DNA of 64,000 nt from DASQHW01 sp038238245 (GCA_038238245.1 JBBRXX010000026.1:1-64000); one strand, 5' to 3'; shown: positions 1 through 9,061, counted from the stretch's first letter. Program-made: numbers and translations. The notes: generated by a model not told the origin, from the letters alone.

Positions 1-3000
1 CGGCTCCTCGCCGTGCTGTTCACGGATGTCGTGGGGTCGACGACCTGGAGAGCATCGGTCGGTGACGCCGCCGCGGATCGGCTGCGTCTACCCTTCGACG
101 AGCTGCTCCGCAAGACCGTCGTGCGGTGCGGCGGCACGGTCATCAAGGGGCTCGGCGACGGGGTCATGGCCGTCTTCGAGAGTGCGTCGGCTGCGATCGA
201 AGGTGCCGTTGCTCTGCAGCGCGCCGTCGACGCGGAGCGACGAGCGGTCCGCTCGGCCGGGCTCCACGTTCGCGTGGGTCTCTCGGTCGGCGATGTGCAC
301 GTCGACGCGGACGATGTCCACGGCCTGCCGGTCGTCGAGGCAGCACGGCTGTGCGCCGCCGCCGAGGGCGACCAGATCCTTTGCCACGACTCGGTGCGGA
401 CGTTGGCGGGAAGCCGTTCCGGCGCGCGCTCGGTCGCCGTTGGCGACCTCGACCTGAAGGGGCTCCCCGCACGTCTCGCGGCATCCGAGATCCTCTGGAT
501 TCCAGCCGGCTCCCCCGCTCCACTGCCCCCGCCCCTTCTTCGCCGCGACGAGTTTGCCTTCGTCGGCCGAACCGCTGAGCGGACCCGACTCCTCGCCGCC
601 TGGGATGACGCGAGAGCCGGTACGAGACGGGCGTGCTTCCTGTCGGGCGAACCTGGGGTCGGCAAGACGCGATTGGTGGCCGAGGTCGTCAAGGAACTTC
701 ACGAGCAGGCCGCACTCGTCCTGTTCGGCCGATGCGAGGAGGGCCTCCGCATCCCCTACCAACCGTTTGCGGAGGCGCTCCGGCACTACCTCGACCACGT
801 CGAGGCGCTTTCGTTGGGTCGCTTCGGGAGCGATCTGCACCGGCTCGTCCCGGAGCTTCCGCTGCGCGTCGGCGGGCTGGACGATGCTCTCCAGTCCGAC
901 CCGGACACCGAACGGCACCGGCTGTACGAGGCTGTCGCCCTGTGGCTCGCCGACGCGTCGGCGGCGAGCCCGCTGGTGCTGATCCTCGACGACCTCCAAT
1001 GGGCGACCCGGCCGACCATCGAGCTCCTGCGCCACGTGCTCGGGAGCGACCACGCATCGAGGCTCCTGGTGATCGCGACCTATCGCGACAGCGACGTCGA
1101 CCGTTCGCACCCGATGACCGAGGTCCTCGGGGATCTGCTTCGCACCGACGGTTCGTCCGCCATCTCACTCGACGGACTCGCCATAGACGACGTACTGCAG
1201 TTCCTGTCGATCGCCGCTGGGCACGAACTGGACGAGCGGGGCTCCGCCCTGGCCACCGCCCTCCACACCACGACCGGAGGCAACGCCTTCTTCATCTCCG
1301 AAACGGTCCGAAGCCTCGTCGAGACGGGCGTCATCGTGCAGGAGGAGGGCGAATGGGTCTCTGCTCGCCCCGTCGAGCACCTGCCGCTCCCCCTTGGCGT
1401 GCGTGAGGTGGTGAGGCGCCGACTGTCGAGGCTCAACGACCTCGCCAACGAAGCGCTCCAGGTCGGAGCGACGATTGGCGAGCAGTTCGAGAGCCGCATC
1501 CTCATCGCCGCAGGGGCGTTCGACACCACGACCATCGAGCCGGCCCTGCACTCCGCCGCCCGAGCTCGTTTGATCGAGGAGGTAGACGGGCCGGTTATCG
1601 CGTATCGGTTCGCTCACGCCCTGGTGCGCACGACGGTGTACGAGGACCTATCCGCGATGCGACGCGCCGTGCTCCATCGCCGAGTGGCCGAGGCGATCGA
1701 GAAGGTCACCCCCCGAAGGGCAGTGCGGCCGGGAGACCTGGCCTTCCACTACGGGGCCGCAGCCGCCGACGGCGACGTGACCAAGGCCGTCGAGTGGTCG
1801 ACGATCGCCGGGCGTGACGCGTCGGAGAGATTGGCCTTCAGCGAGGCCCTCGCCCATCTTCAGAGCGCGCTGGCGCTGCGCCACCGAGCCGGGCTCGGGT
1901 CCGATGCGGAGGAGTGTGATCTGATGATCGAGCTCGGACATGCCCAGTGGGCGCTGGGCAATCCCCGAGGCCGTACGACCCTGCTCGACGCCGCCGGGTT
2001 GGCAGACAAGCTCGGCGATGCCGCGCGCGCGGCGCGTGCACTTCTCGCCGACTCTCGCGGGATGCCGGCCACGATTGGCGCGACCGACGCCGAGCGGGTG
2101 CGCGCCATGGAGGTCGCACTCGAAGCAATGGTCGACCAGCCGAGCATCGAGCGTGCTCTTCTCACCTCGGAGCTGGCGCTGGCCCTGACCTACGCAACGG
2201 GCAGCTACGCACGACGGCGCACGCTGGTGGAGGATGCGGTCGCGATGGCCCGCGGACTGAGCTCACCGAGAACCCTCGCGGCGTGCCTGCACAACTACTG
2301 GGTGTGCATCTGGGCGCCGGGCACGGTCGATCGGCGCCATCGCGCCTATGAGGAGCTCGATCAGCTCGGTGAGGTGATCGACGATCCCGTCTGGCACGCG
2401 CTCGCCCAGCCCCGTCGTATCGTGCACGCAGTCGAGTGCTGTGACATCGACCGGGCCTGGCGGCTGGTCGACGCCTTCGACTCGATGGCCGAGGACCTCG
2501 GGCTGCCCCTCGTGAGGTGGACGGCCGGGTTCCACCGAGCAGGGCTGCTGGAGGTCGCCGGCGATCTCGAAGGCTCCCGCAAGGTGGCTGACGAGGCCTT
2601 TGCCCACGGAGTGGCGGCGAGTCAGTCCGACGCTCCTTTGTTCCACTCGGTGCAGATCGGGATGGTTCAACTGTGGCACGACGACTTCGAGGTACTGGTC
2701 GAGACCCTCGAAGGTGTCCACCAGGTATTCCCCGACGTGCCCGGCCTCCCGTCGTTCCTGGCCCTGATGCTGCAACGGGCCGGCCGGACTGATGACGCTA
2801 TGGCCGTCGTGAGCGACATGCTGCGCGCACCCCGCGACATGGCCCCCGACGGCTCGTTGCTCACGGGCTGGACCGTGCTCGCCGACCTGGTCAACCTGGC
2901 CGGAGCGACGGATTACGCCCCCGCACTCCTCGACGTCCTCCGACCGAACTCGTCGACCGTCGTCGGCAACGGGGTGAACTGGAACGCGTCGGTCGCGTTG

Positions 3001-3270
3001 CGGGTCGGCCAGCTCGAGGCGCTCCGTAGCGAGTGGGCCCGGGCCGAGGTGTCGTTCGATCTGGCCGACGACATCGCCGGGCGGATGCGTGCGCCGCTCT
3101 GGCAGGCGGTCGCGGCGACAGAACGGGCCTGGATGCACGCGCGACGGGGACAGCTAGGCGACCGCGACCGGGCCCTCGAACTCATCGACGTCTCCCTCGC
3201 GCTCGCCGAGCCTCGCGGCGCCGACCTCCTGCGCCACCGCTGCTCGCTCGTCCTCGCCGATCTGAGCTGA
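1..3270 (+). CDS. Class III cyclase domain / AAA ATPase / TPR regulator, 5'-truncated by window edge
   Basis: The frame is open to the first base and reads RLLAVLFTDVVGST, so the start lies before the window. Residues 1-150 are a class III nucleotidyl cyclase homology domain: metal Asp in FTDVVGST and a GLGDGVMAVF motif. The usual Asn of the V-N-x-A-A-R motif is Glu (PVVEAARL), so cyclase activity is doubtful. Next comes an AAA/STAND ATPase with Walker A GEPGVGKT and Walker B LVLILDD, then a long alpha-helical TPR-like region. This cyclase-ATPase-TPR layout is common in actinobacterial signalling proteins of unknown ligand. It is separated from the phage remnant behind it by about 30 bases. 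Confidence 0.9.
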   Translation, partial: RLLAVLFTDVVGSTTWRASVGDAAADRLRLPFDELLRKTVVRCGGTVIKGLGDGVMAVFESASAAIEGAVALQRAVDAERRAVRSAGLHVRVGLSVGDVHVDADDVHGLPVVEAARLCAAAEGDQILCHDSVRTLAGSRSGARSVAVGDLDLKGLPARLAASEILWIPAGSPAPLPPPLLRRDEFAFVGRTAERTRLLAAWDDARAGTRRACFLSGEPGVGKTRLVAEVVKELHEQAALVLFGRCEEGLRIPYQPFAEALRHYLDHVEALSLGRFGSDLHRLVPELPLRVGGLDDALQSDPDTERHRLYEAVALWLADASAASPLVLILDDLQWATRPTIELLRHVLGSDHASRLLVIATYRDSDVDRSHPMTEVLGDLLRTDGSSAISLDGLAIDDVLQFLSIAAGHELDERGSALATALHTTTGGNAFFISETVRSLVETGVIVQEEGEWVSARPVEHLPLPLGVREVVRRRLSRLNDLANEALQVGATIGEQFESRILIAAGAFDTTTIEPALHSAARARLIEEVDGPVIAYRFAHALVRTTVYEDLSAMRRAVLHRRVAEAIEKVTPRRAVRPGDLAFHYGAAAADGDVTKAVEWSTIAGRDASERLAFSEALAHLQSALALRHRAGLGSDAEECDLMIELGHAQWALGNPRGRTTLLDAAGLADKLGDAARAARALLADSRGMPATIGATDAERVRAMEVALEAMVDQPSIERALLTSELALALTYATGSYARRRTLVEDAVAMARGLSSPRTLAACLHNYWVCIWAPGTVDRRHRAYEELDQLGEVIDDPVWHALAQPRRIVHAVECCDIDRAWRLVDAFDSMAEDLGLPLVRWTAGFHRAGLLEVAGDLEGSRKVADEAFAHGVAASQSDAPLFHSVQIGMVQLWHDDFEVLVETLEGVHQVFPDVPGLPSFLALMLQRAGRTDDAMAVVSDMLRAPRDMAPDGSLLTGWTVLADLVNLAGATDYAPALLDVLRPNSSTVVGNGVNWNASVALRVGQLEALRSEWARAEVSFDLADDIAGRMRAPLWQAVAATERAWMHARRGQLGDRDRALELIDVSLALAEPRGADLLRHRCSLVLADLS

Positions 3271-3298
3271 GAGCGAATGCCGGGCAACGGCTGGCCGG

Positions 3299-4109
3299 GC
3301 GCCGCGGGTGCATGACGAGGATCGGCGCGCCGCCCATGCCGAGCTCGACGTCCCGAACCGTGCCCTCGACGATCGGCCATGCCTCGACAACGGTCGGCCC
3401 CGCGTCGGTGTACGTGCCGGTCGAGATGTTCGACGTCGACCGCATGCCGGTGACTTCGCCGTTGGTACCGCCGCCATTGATGACCTGGTTGTCGATTTGC
3501 GCGTCGACCGCGGCGACCATCGCCGGCAACAGTTGCGCGTCAACTGCTGCACGGCCCATTTCTGCCAACTGAACGCTCATTTTCGCGCGGACGCCAACCG
3601 TGCGGATGGTCAGGCCCGCGGTGCCCTCGGCGATGGTGGGAGTTGCGAGCGCACCGTTCATTCCGTTCTGCACGTCGGCGACAGGTTCCGTTGTCCAGCG
3701 AATCAGGTTCACGGTGCCTGCCGTGCCGCGCGGGAGCGGCTTCGCGAGCATCGTTACGAGCGGTGCCGCGTCCGTGAGGATCCAGTTCGGGATGGTCGCA
3801 AACACGGACGGCCCGCCGAGGTCGCGATGTTCGCGCGCGTCGGCGTCAGTCGAGCGTGCGTGCGCGACGAGCCGCGCCGACGCGTCACGGTCGCCGGTGC
3901 GTGACTTCCACAGGTCCCCGAGGAGGTTGCGGCCCTCGCGTCGGTACTGGCCGAGATCGTCGGTGAGGAGGCGCCAACGTGTCGTAGAGGTTCGCGTAGT
4001 GACCGAAGTCGGTGAGTGGCAACTTCATCAGCGGGTCGATCAGTGGGCTTTCCTGTTACCTGGGCGCCGATACGAGCGGCGACATGGATTCACCATCAAA
4101 CAAGCTCAT
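3299..4109 (-). pseudogene. Decayed phage major capsid protein (HK97-fold type)
   Basis: From an ATG at 4109 the minus strand reads MSLFDGESMSPLVSAPR, an in-frame TAA, then QESPLIDPLMKLPLTDFGHY and ANLYDTLA. A shift near 3973 leads to RLLTDDLGQYRREGRNLLGD, and the frame then stays open through FATIPNWILTD to GAPILVMHPRR at about 3300. The region around the MHPRR motif resembles capsid proteins of actinobacterial phages and gene-transfer-like elements. The remaining C-terminal third is missing: after PRR the frame runs into low-complexity sequence next to the stop of the cyclase gene. One stop, one frameshift and a deletion make this a remnant. An encapsulin-like shell protein is possible but less likely. 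Confidence 0.65.
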
Positions 4110-4137
4110 GACATTCTCGCTTCGCCTCTTCGCTTAC

Positions 4138-4260
4138 TCATCGATTCGTTTCTGTAGCGTCGACCAGATTCAGAGCGTCTCGGACATGTGTCAAACCCGG
4201 GCCGGGGACTTCATATGCGCGCGAAAGTTGTGCATCGCTTTCCGATAACGGCAGGTTGAA
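4138..4260 (-). pseudogene. Possible C-terminal fragment of the gene before the capsid
   Basis: The minus strand ends a frame GFNLPLSESDAQLSRAYEVP ... NLVDATETNR with a stop at 4138-4140, 28 bases before the capsid ATG and on the same strand. Its composition looks protein-like and the spacing is what a phage structural operon would give. No family is recognised. Upstream of about 4260 the frame runs into the antisense of the esterase gene, so at most the tail of a gene survives. Confidence 0.3.
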
Positions 4261-4274
4261 CCCGCGTTGACGTC

Positions 4275-5327
4275 TTACGACGCGAGCGGATGTGCACGGA
4301 AGAAGCTCCACATTTCGTCGTTGGCGGAAATCGAGAACGTGGTCCTGCCAACCACACTTGCGATCGCTTTGGAGAATTGGCTGCCCGGCCAAGCGTGCCC
4401 GCCACCCGAGATTCGATACAGCTCGACGTCGGCACCGGCCGGGCACGCCCAGGTCAGCAGCGTGACGTCGCTCCTGACTTTTCGTTGCGAAGGCGGTCGC
4501 GACTCGCACCCGTTGCGCTTCGCCCACGCGGTCGTGATCTCGGGAATGCTCGGCCCTCGGGCTGCGACCGACCGCCCGCCCGACTGTCCGATCGTACGAC
4601 GTGAGCCGTCGGCCGCCGGGAGGTCGAGCGCCTTCGCGCCGAGGCCGCCGGCATAGGACACGAAGGGATCGGCGGTGCCGTGGAACGCGAGGACCGGAAC
4701 GGGTCGCGCCGGCTTACATCCCGGAATGTCACGGATCCCCGCGACCGGGGCGACCGCAGCGACTCGGTCTGCGTACGCGCAGGCCACGGCCGAAGTCATA
4801 AACGCCCCGTTGGAAAGGCCGGTCACGAACACGCGGCGGTCGTCGACGCACAAGGTGTTGTCGAGCTCGTCCAGGAGGTCGCCGAGATATGCGACATCGG
4901 CACCTTGGAGATCTGTGCTCCACTTCGCGACTGTGGTACCGCTTCCTTGGGGGGTGATCGTGACGAAGCGGTGTCGGTCGCCGTAAGACTCGAGCCCCGA
5001 TGCCTGCTTGTGGATCGTGGCACCCTCGAGGTAGCCGTGCAGGTCGATGACGACGGGCATCTGCGTATGGCCGTCGTAGGAGGAGGGGACGTGCCGGAAA
5101 TACCACCGAGCGGTCCCTTGCGAGCGCGTGTTGACCCGCTGCTCGCCCTGCACGACGGGCGTCGCGCTCGCGCAGCCAGTCGAAGGCCTTGTCGCGAGCG
5201 TCGCCGGTCTCGTTGATGTGGGTGTCGACGAAGACCCGGACGTGGTCGAGGCCGAGTGCGAGGAGCTCGAACATCCAACGGCAAGAAGCGTCAGTACGAG
5301 TGCTATCGGTACGGATCGGGTTCGCAT
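4275..5327 (-). CDS. Secreted lipoprotein esterase of the PHB depolymerase / LpqC type
   Basis: A 350-residue alpha/beta hydrolase. The start at 5327 gives a lipoprotein signal peptide (MRTRSVPIALVLTLLAVGC) with lipobox LAVGC; the in-frame upstream extension has no signal and is not used. Visible are an oxyanion strand VVIDLHGY, the nucleophile elbow GLSNGAF (Ser), the acid in FHGTADP and the His in ISGGGHAWPG. This matches the esterase_PHB / feruloyl-esterase-like family that acts on polyester or acylated polysaccharide outside the cell. Substrate cannot be told. It starts only 11 bases after the stop of the methyltransferase/P450 chimera on the same strand. Confidence 0.85.
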   Translation of the reverse strand: MRTRSVPIALVLTLLAVGCSSSSHSASTTSGSSSTPTSTRPATLATRPSTGCASATPVVQGEQRVNTRSQGTARWYFRHVPSSYDGHTQMPVVIDLHGYLEGATIHKQASGLESYGDRHRFVTITPQGSGTTVAKWSTDLQGADVAYLGDLLDELDNTLCVDDRRVFVTGLSNGAFMTSAVACAYADRVAAVAPVAGIRDIPGCKPARPVPVLAFHGTADPFVSYAGGLGAKALDLPAADGSRRTIGQSGGRSVAARGPSIPEITTAWAKRNGCESRPPSQRKVRSDVTLLTWACPAGADVELYRISGGGHAWPGSQFSKAIASVVGRTTFSISANDEMWSFFRAHPLAS

Positions 5328-5338
5328 GTTGTCGCCGT

Positions 5339-5917
5339 TCACAAGGTGATGGGTACGTGGAGTGGTCCACGTACCGTGGAAGTGTGGACGAGCTCGACGT
5401 GTTGTTCGTCGACGTCCCAATGCGGGATGCGCGCGAGCGTCTCTTCGAGCACCACTCGCGCTTCGCGGCGGGCGAGGTTCGCGCCGAGGCAGAAGTGGAC
5501 GCCGTATCCGAACGTGACATGACCCGCGGCGACCGGGTCGTCGAAGAACATCACCCCGAAGCGACTGATCGCGATGTCGAACGACGCCGGCTCGAAAGAA
5601 TGTGTCTGCACGTCGGCCTGTTCGAACCGGACGTTCGTCACGTTGGCCGCTCCAGCGCGCGTACGTGCTTGGTCGAGCATGGGCGCGGAGATGTCGACAC
5701 CGACCACACTGGCCGCGTCGCGCGCCGCGAGCAGCGTCGTCGTGCCGCAGCCGCAGCCGAGGTCCAGCACCCGCTCGGCGGGACCGATGGCGGCTGCCCG
5801 CAGAAGCGCATCTGCGAACGGTGCGGGCTGGCGATCATACCGATCTTGTTCTGCAACCCAGTGGCGTGCTTCGTCGCCGTTCCAGTGTTCGATCTCGTTC
5901 GCGTTCGGGCTGCTCAT
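5339..5917 (-). pseudogene. Chimera: N-terminal half of a SAM methyltransferase joined in frame to a cytochrome P450 C-terminus
   Basis: A 192-residue open frame starting MSSPNANEIEHWNGDEARHW. Residues 1 to about 130 are the first half of a class I SAM methyltransferase (motif I VLDLGCGCGTT, acidic VVGVDIS, then FDIAISRFGVMFFDDPVAA). Residues 131-192 are the end of a bacterial P450: heme-ligand loop FGYGVHFCLGANLARREARV with the Cys, then the ERR-less tail HVPITL. No known family joins these parts, and both are truncated, so this looks like an internal deletion between a methyltransferase gene and a downstream P450 gene. The join is near 5525; DDP motifs occur in both families and may mark the crossover. 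A functional product is unlikely. Confidence 0.75.
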
Positions 5918-5940
5918 GCGTTGCAGTTTGCGGCCGGCCG

Positions 5941-6306
5941 TTACCACTCGACACCGGTGCAGACGCAGAACTCGTTTTCCTCCGGGTCAGCCATCGTGAC
6001 CCACTTTGTCTCACCGAAGCTCTGAACTCCATCGTGCATACGCCGCGCGCCGAGCAGCTGCAAGCGCTGAACCTCGGCCTCGATGTCGTCCACCACGATG
6101 TCCAGGTGCATGCGGTTCTTGCCCGCCTTCGGCTCGGGCACGCCCTGCAACACGAGTGGCGAAGCGTTGCCCTCATCGGGAACAAGCACGGCAACAGAGT
6201 CGCTGACGTAGTAGTCGCGGTAGCCCAGGGCCGTTCTCCAAAAGCCGGCCAGCTTCTCCGGTTCGGCACAATCGAGAACCAGGTCAAGTCTTGCCTTGCG
6301 GCCCAT
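5941..6306 (-). CDS. VOC (glyoxalase/bleomycin-resistance-like) protein
   Basis: A 121-residue protein beginning MGRKARLDLVLDCAEPEKLA and ending in the typical MADPEENEFCVC. It has the paired beta-alpha-beta-beta-beta halves of the vicinal oxygen chelate fold, of the Glyoxalase_6 type common in actinobacteria; substrate unknown. The start at 6306 is favoured by a strong ribosome binding site (AGAGGTGGAGC) just before it. The same frame continues upstream into a truncated histidine phosphatase, so a longer fusion protein could also be made. Confidence 0.8.
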   Translation of the reverse strand: MGRKARLDLVLDCAEPEKLAGFWRTALGYRDYYVSDSVAVLVPDEGNASPLVLQGVPEPKAGKNRMHLDIVVDDIEAEVQRLQLLGARRMHDGVQSFGETKWVTMADPEENEFCVCTGVEW

Positions 6307-6570
6307 GCTCCACCTCTCGCAATCCGTCGTGACCTCGCGGTCCGGGAACGCGCGACCCACGATCTCGGCGGTCTCGATCGCACGCGGCAAGGTGCTCGCG
6401 AGCAACACGTCGGGAACGATCTCGGCGCGGCGCGTAAGGCGGTCGCGCAAGCGCTCGGCCTGTTGCCGCCCGGAATCGGTCAATCCCTTGCAGCCGGTCG
6501 GCCCGCCGATCACATGGTCGACACCGGCGCGCGCCTCGCCGTGGCGCACGAGCACGAGAGTGGTCGGCAC
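6307..6570 (-). pseudogene. Truncated histidine phosphatase (phosphoglycerate mutase-like), fused in frame to the VOC gene
   Basis: From a GTG at 6570 the frame reads VPTTLVLVRHGEA, the RHG catalytic motif of the histidine phosphatase superfamily, through STLPRAIETAEIVG to DREVTTDCE. It is then cut at about residue 85, where family members run to about 200; the second catalytic His and the C-terminal half are gone. The frame continues without a stop into the VOC protein. The gene begins 8 bases after the NifU-like stop, so it was once the second gene of that operon. The break point coincides with the VOC ribosome binding site, which suggests a clean deletion. Confidence 0.7.
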
Positions 6571-6578
6571 GGCGGCGA

Positions 6579-6824
6579 CTATTCGGCGGCGACGACCTCG
6601 GTGACGCCCGGGACGCGGTCCATGATGATGCGCTCGACGCCGGCCTTCAGCGTCATCATCGACACCGGGCAGGTGCCGCACGCGCCGACCAGCGCGACCT
6701 GGACGACGCCGTCCTCGTCGACCCCCTGGAACACGATGTCGCCCCCGTCACTCTGCAGCGCGGGACGGATCGCCTCGATGGCCTCGATGATGCCCTCTTC
6801 CATGCTTGCCAGATCCAACGCCAT
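6579..6824 (-). CDS. NifU-like Fe-S scaffold domain protein
   Basis: An 81-residue protein consisting only of a NifU C-terminal domain, with the conserved CxxC in VGACGTCPVSMMTLKAGVE. Such proteins (NfuA/IscU-like domain) bind or deliver an iron-sulfur cluster through the two Cys. Full domain length, no truncation. It heads a small minus-strand group and is followed by the truncated histidine phosphatase. About 140 bases separate it from murA upstream, where no clear promoter was found. Confidence 0.9.
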   Translation of the reverse strand: MALDLASMEEGIIEAIEAIRPALQSDGGDIVFQGVDEDGVVQVALVGACGTCPVSMMTLKAGVERIIMDRVPGVTEVVAAE

Positions 6825-6968
6825 CAGGTCTCCGTGTTCATTGGTCGACTCCGGCTACGCCTCCCCTTCGGTCGGCTCCGCCTTCGTCTCCGTGTTCTCG
6901 CTATTCATTGTCGACAAGGACGTCAACGCCTCCAGTATCGCGCCTGTTCCGTTTCCGCCCCGAAAGCG

Positions 6969-8228
6969 TCACTCCAGGCGGTCGATGTCGGCACCCAGCG
7001 CCCGCAGCTGGCCCGGCAGGTCGGAATAGCCCCGCTCGACGTGCTCGCAGTCGAAGATGACCGTTTCACCCTCGGCCACGAGACCGGCCAGCACGAGCGC
7101 GGCACCCGCCCGCACGTCCGATGCCCGCACGGGCGCACCGGAGAGTCGCTCGACGCCGCGAACGATCGCGTGGCGGCCTTCGGTCCGCACGTCGGCGCCC
7201 ATGCGTGCGATCTCGTCGACGAACTGGAAACGACCGTCGTACACGTTCTCGGTGACGATTCCACTCCCGTCGGCGGTTGCCATCAGCGCGACTGCAAGCG
7301 GCATGAAATCGGTGGCGAAGCCGGGATGCGGCAGTGTCGCGATGTCGACGGCCCGGAGCCGCTCCCGCGGGCCGCGGGCCCACAGACCGTCGCTCGTCGG
7401 CGAGACGCGCATTCCCATCTCGCAGAGCTTCATGACGACGATCTCGAGGTGCTCCGGTCGGATGCCGAGCAGCTCGATCTCGCCGCCCGTGACGCCACAC
7501 GCCATCAGCAGCGTGCCCGCTTCGACACGGTCGCAGATGATCGCATTGTCGGCGGGTGACAGTTGCTCGACGCCTTCGATCTCGATCGTCGACGTGCCCG
7601 CGCCGACGACCTGGGCACCCATGCGGTCGAGGAACGCCGCAAGGTCTGTGACTTCGGGCTCGCGTGCCGCGTTCTCGAGCACCGTCGTGCCCTTCGCGAG
7701 CACGGCCGCGCACATGAGGTTCTCGGTCGCGCCGACGCTCGGGAACTCGAGCACGACGCGGGCGCCGTGCAGCAGATCCGCGTGCGCGTGCACGTAGCCG
7801 TGCGCCACCTTCACCTCGGCCCCCATTGCCTCGAGTCCTCGCAGGTGCATGTCAACCTTGCGGCTGCCGATGTTGTCGCCGCCGGGCAATGCGATCCGTG
7901 CCTGCCCACAGCGCGCCAGCATCGGTCCGAGCACATTGAACGACGCGCGCATCCGGGTGACGAGCTCGTACGGTGCCTCCGGCACCAGATCCGCCGACGC
8001 GTCGATGGTCACGACGTCCGGCGCCGGTTGCCCCACCTGTGCCCCGGCCGCACGCAGGAGCTCGATCATCACGTCCAGATCACGGACGGCCGGCATGTTG
8101 CGCAACGTCGTGACACCGGGCGCCAGCAACGCGGCGGCCATTTGCTTCAGGCCGGAGTTCTTCGTGGCGCCCGAGACGCGCACGACACCCTGGAGCGGCC
8201 CGTTCGCGCGGACACGGAAACGCGACAT
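6969..8228 (-). CDS. murA: UDP-N-acetylglucosamine 1-carboxyvinyltransferase
   Basis: A 419-residue EPSP-synthase-fold enzyme that transfers enolpyruvate from PEP to UDP-GlcNAc, the first committed step of peptidoglycan synthesis in the cytosol. The N-terminus has the KNSGLKQM substrate loop. The catalytic loop reads PGGDNIGSRKVDMH: the Cys that attacks PEP in most bacteria (and is alkylated by fosfomycin) is Asp, as in Mycobacterium tuberculosis MurA. Start ATG at 8228. In other actinobacteria murA lies just after atpC; here it is some 14 kb away from it. Confidence 0.97.
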   Translation of the reverse strand: MSRFRVRANGPLQGVVRVSGATKNSGLKQMAAALLAPGVTTLRNMPAVRDLDVMIELLRAAGAQVGQPAPDVVTIDASADLVPEAPYELVTRMRASFNVLGPMLARCGQARIALPGGDNIGSRKVDMHLRGLEAMGAEVKVAHGYVHAHADLLHGARVVLEFPSVGATENLMCAAVLAKGTTVLENAAREPEVTDLAAFLDRMGAQVVGAGTSTIEIEGVEQLSPADNAIICDRVEAGTLLMACGVTGGEIELLGIRPEHLEIVVMKLCEMGMRVSPTSDGLWARGPRERLRAVDIATLPHPGFATDFMPLAVALMATADGSGIVTENVYDGRFQFVDEIARMGADVRTEGRHAIVRGVERLSGAPVRASDVRAGAALVLAGLVAEGETVIFDCEHVERGYSDLPGQLRALGADIDRLE

Positions 8229-8239
8229 GCCGAACGAGC

Positions 8240-9061
8240 TTATTTGGCCGAGTAGTTGGGTTCGCGCTTCTCGACAAATGCCGTGATCGCCTCGCGCATG
8301 TCGTCCGAGCGTAGGCACACGGCTTGCTCCTCGGCTTCGACGACGAGTCCTTCCGCAACCGGGAGCCGGCCCGCGGCCTCCACGGCGCGCTTCGCCCCCT
8401 GCACCGCGAGCGGCGGTTGCGCCGCGATCGCGGCGGCGAGCGCGGTGACTTCGCCCTCGAGCGCGTCGTCGTCGACCAGACGTTCGCACAGGCCGATGCG
8501 AAATGCGTCCTCGGCGTCGATCCGGGCCGCGGTCCAGATCATTTCTTTCGCCTTGCCCGGGCCGACGACGCGCGGGAGCCGCTGCGTCCCTCCGAGGTCG
8601 GGAAGGATCCCGTACTTGTGCTCGAGCAACCCGACCGACGTACCGCGTGCGAACACCCGGATGTCGCACGCGAGCGCGCACTGCAGACCTGCGCCGAGCG
8701 CATAGCCGCGCACGGCCGCGATGGTCGGGAACCGCGCCTGATCGAGCCACGAGTACGCATCTTGCGTGCGGAGGATGCCGTCGACCGTCGGATCGGAATG
8801 ACGTGTCCCCGCGTCCGGACCCTCCTCGATCGCGTCGGCGCCGTTCGCGGTGAACACGCTGGTGTCGATGCCGGAGGAGAACGCGCGCCCATTGCCGATG
8901 ACCACGAGCGCGCGCAGCTCGGAATCGTCGCGCAGCTCCCGGCCGATCTCGCTCATCTCCCGCCACATCTGGATCGTGAACGAATTGAGCTTGTCGGGCC
9001 GGTCGAGCCGCAGCCACCCGACATACCCGTCGCGCGTGAACTCGAGCGTCTCGTAGGTCAT
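8240..9061 (-). CDS. Enoyl-CoA hydratase/isomerase family protein
   Basis: A 273-residue crotonase-fold protein. The oxyanion motifs are present: FSSGIDTSVF near residue 66 and the GYALGAGLQCALACDIR loop near 120. The glutamate pair of true hydratases is only partly clear: GLLEHKYGILPDLGGTQRLP carries the second acidic position as Asp, which is more like dienoyl-CoA isomerases of this superfamily. Either hydration or double-bond shifting of an acyl-CoA is plausible. Its ATG overlaps the stop of the cyclase-domain gene by 4 bases, so the two are co-translated. Confidence 0.88.
   Translation of the reverse strand: MTYETLEFTRDGYVGWLRLDRPDKLNSFTIQMWREMSEIGRELRDDSELRALVVIGNGRAFSSGIDTSVFTANGADAIEEGPDAGTRHSDPTVDGILRTQDAYSWLDQARFPTIAAVRGYALGAGLQCALACDIRVFARGTSVGLLEHKYGILPDLGGTQRLPRVVGPGKAKEMIWTAARIDAEDAFRIGLCERLVDDDALEGEVTALAAAIAAQPPLAVQGAKRAVEAAGRLPVAEGLVVEAEEQAVCLRSDDMREAITAFVEKREPNYSAK

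Noticed and set aside
3033..3572. Plus-strand frame after the cyclase gene
   Set aside because: It is antisense to the capsid remnant and has shadow-type composition.
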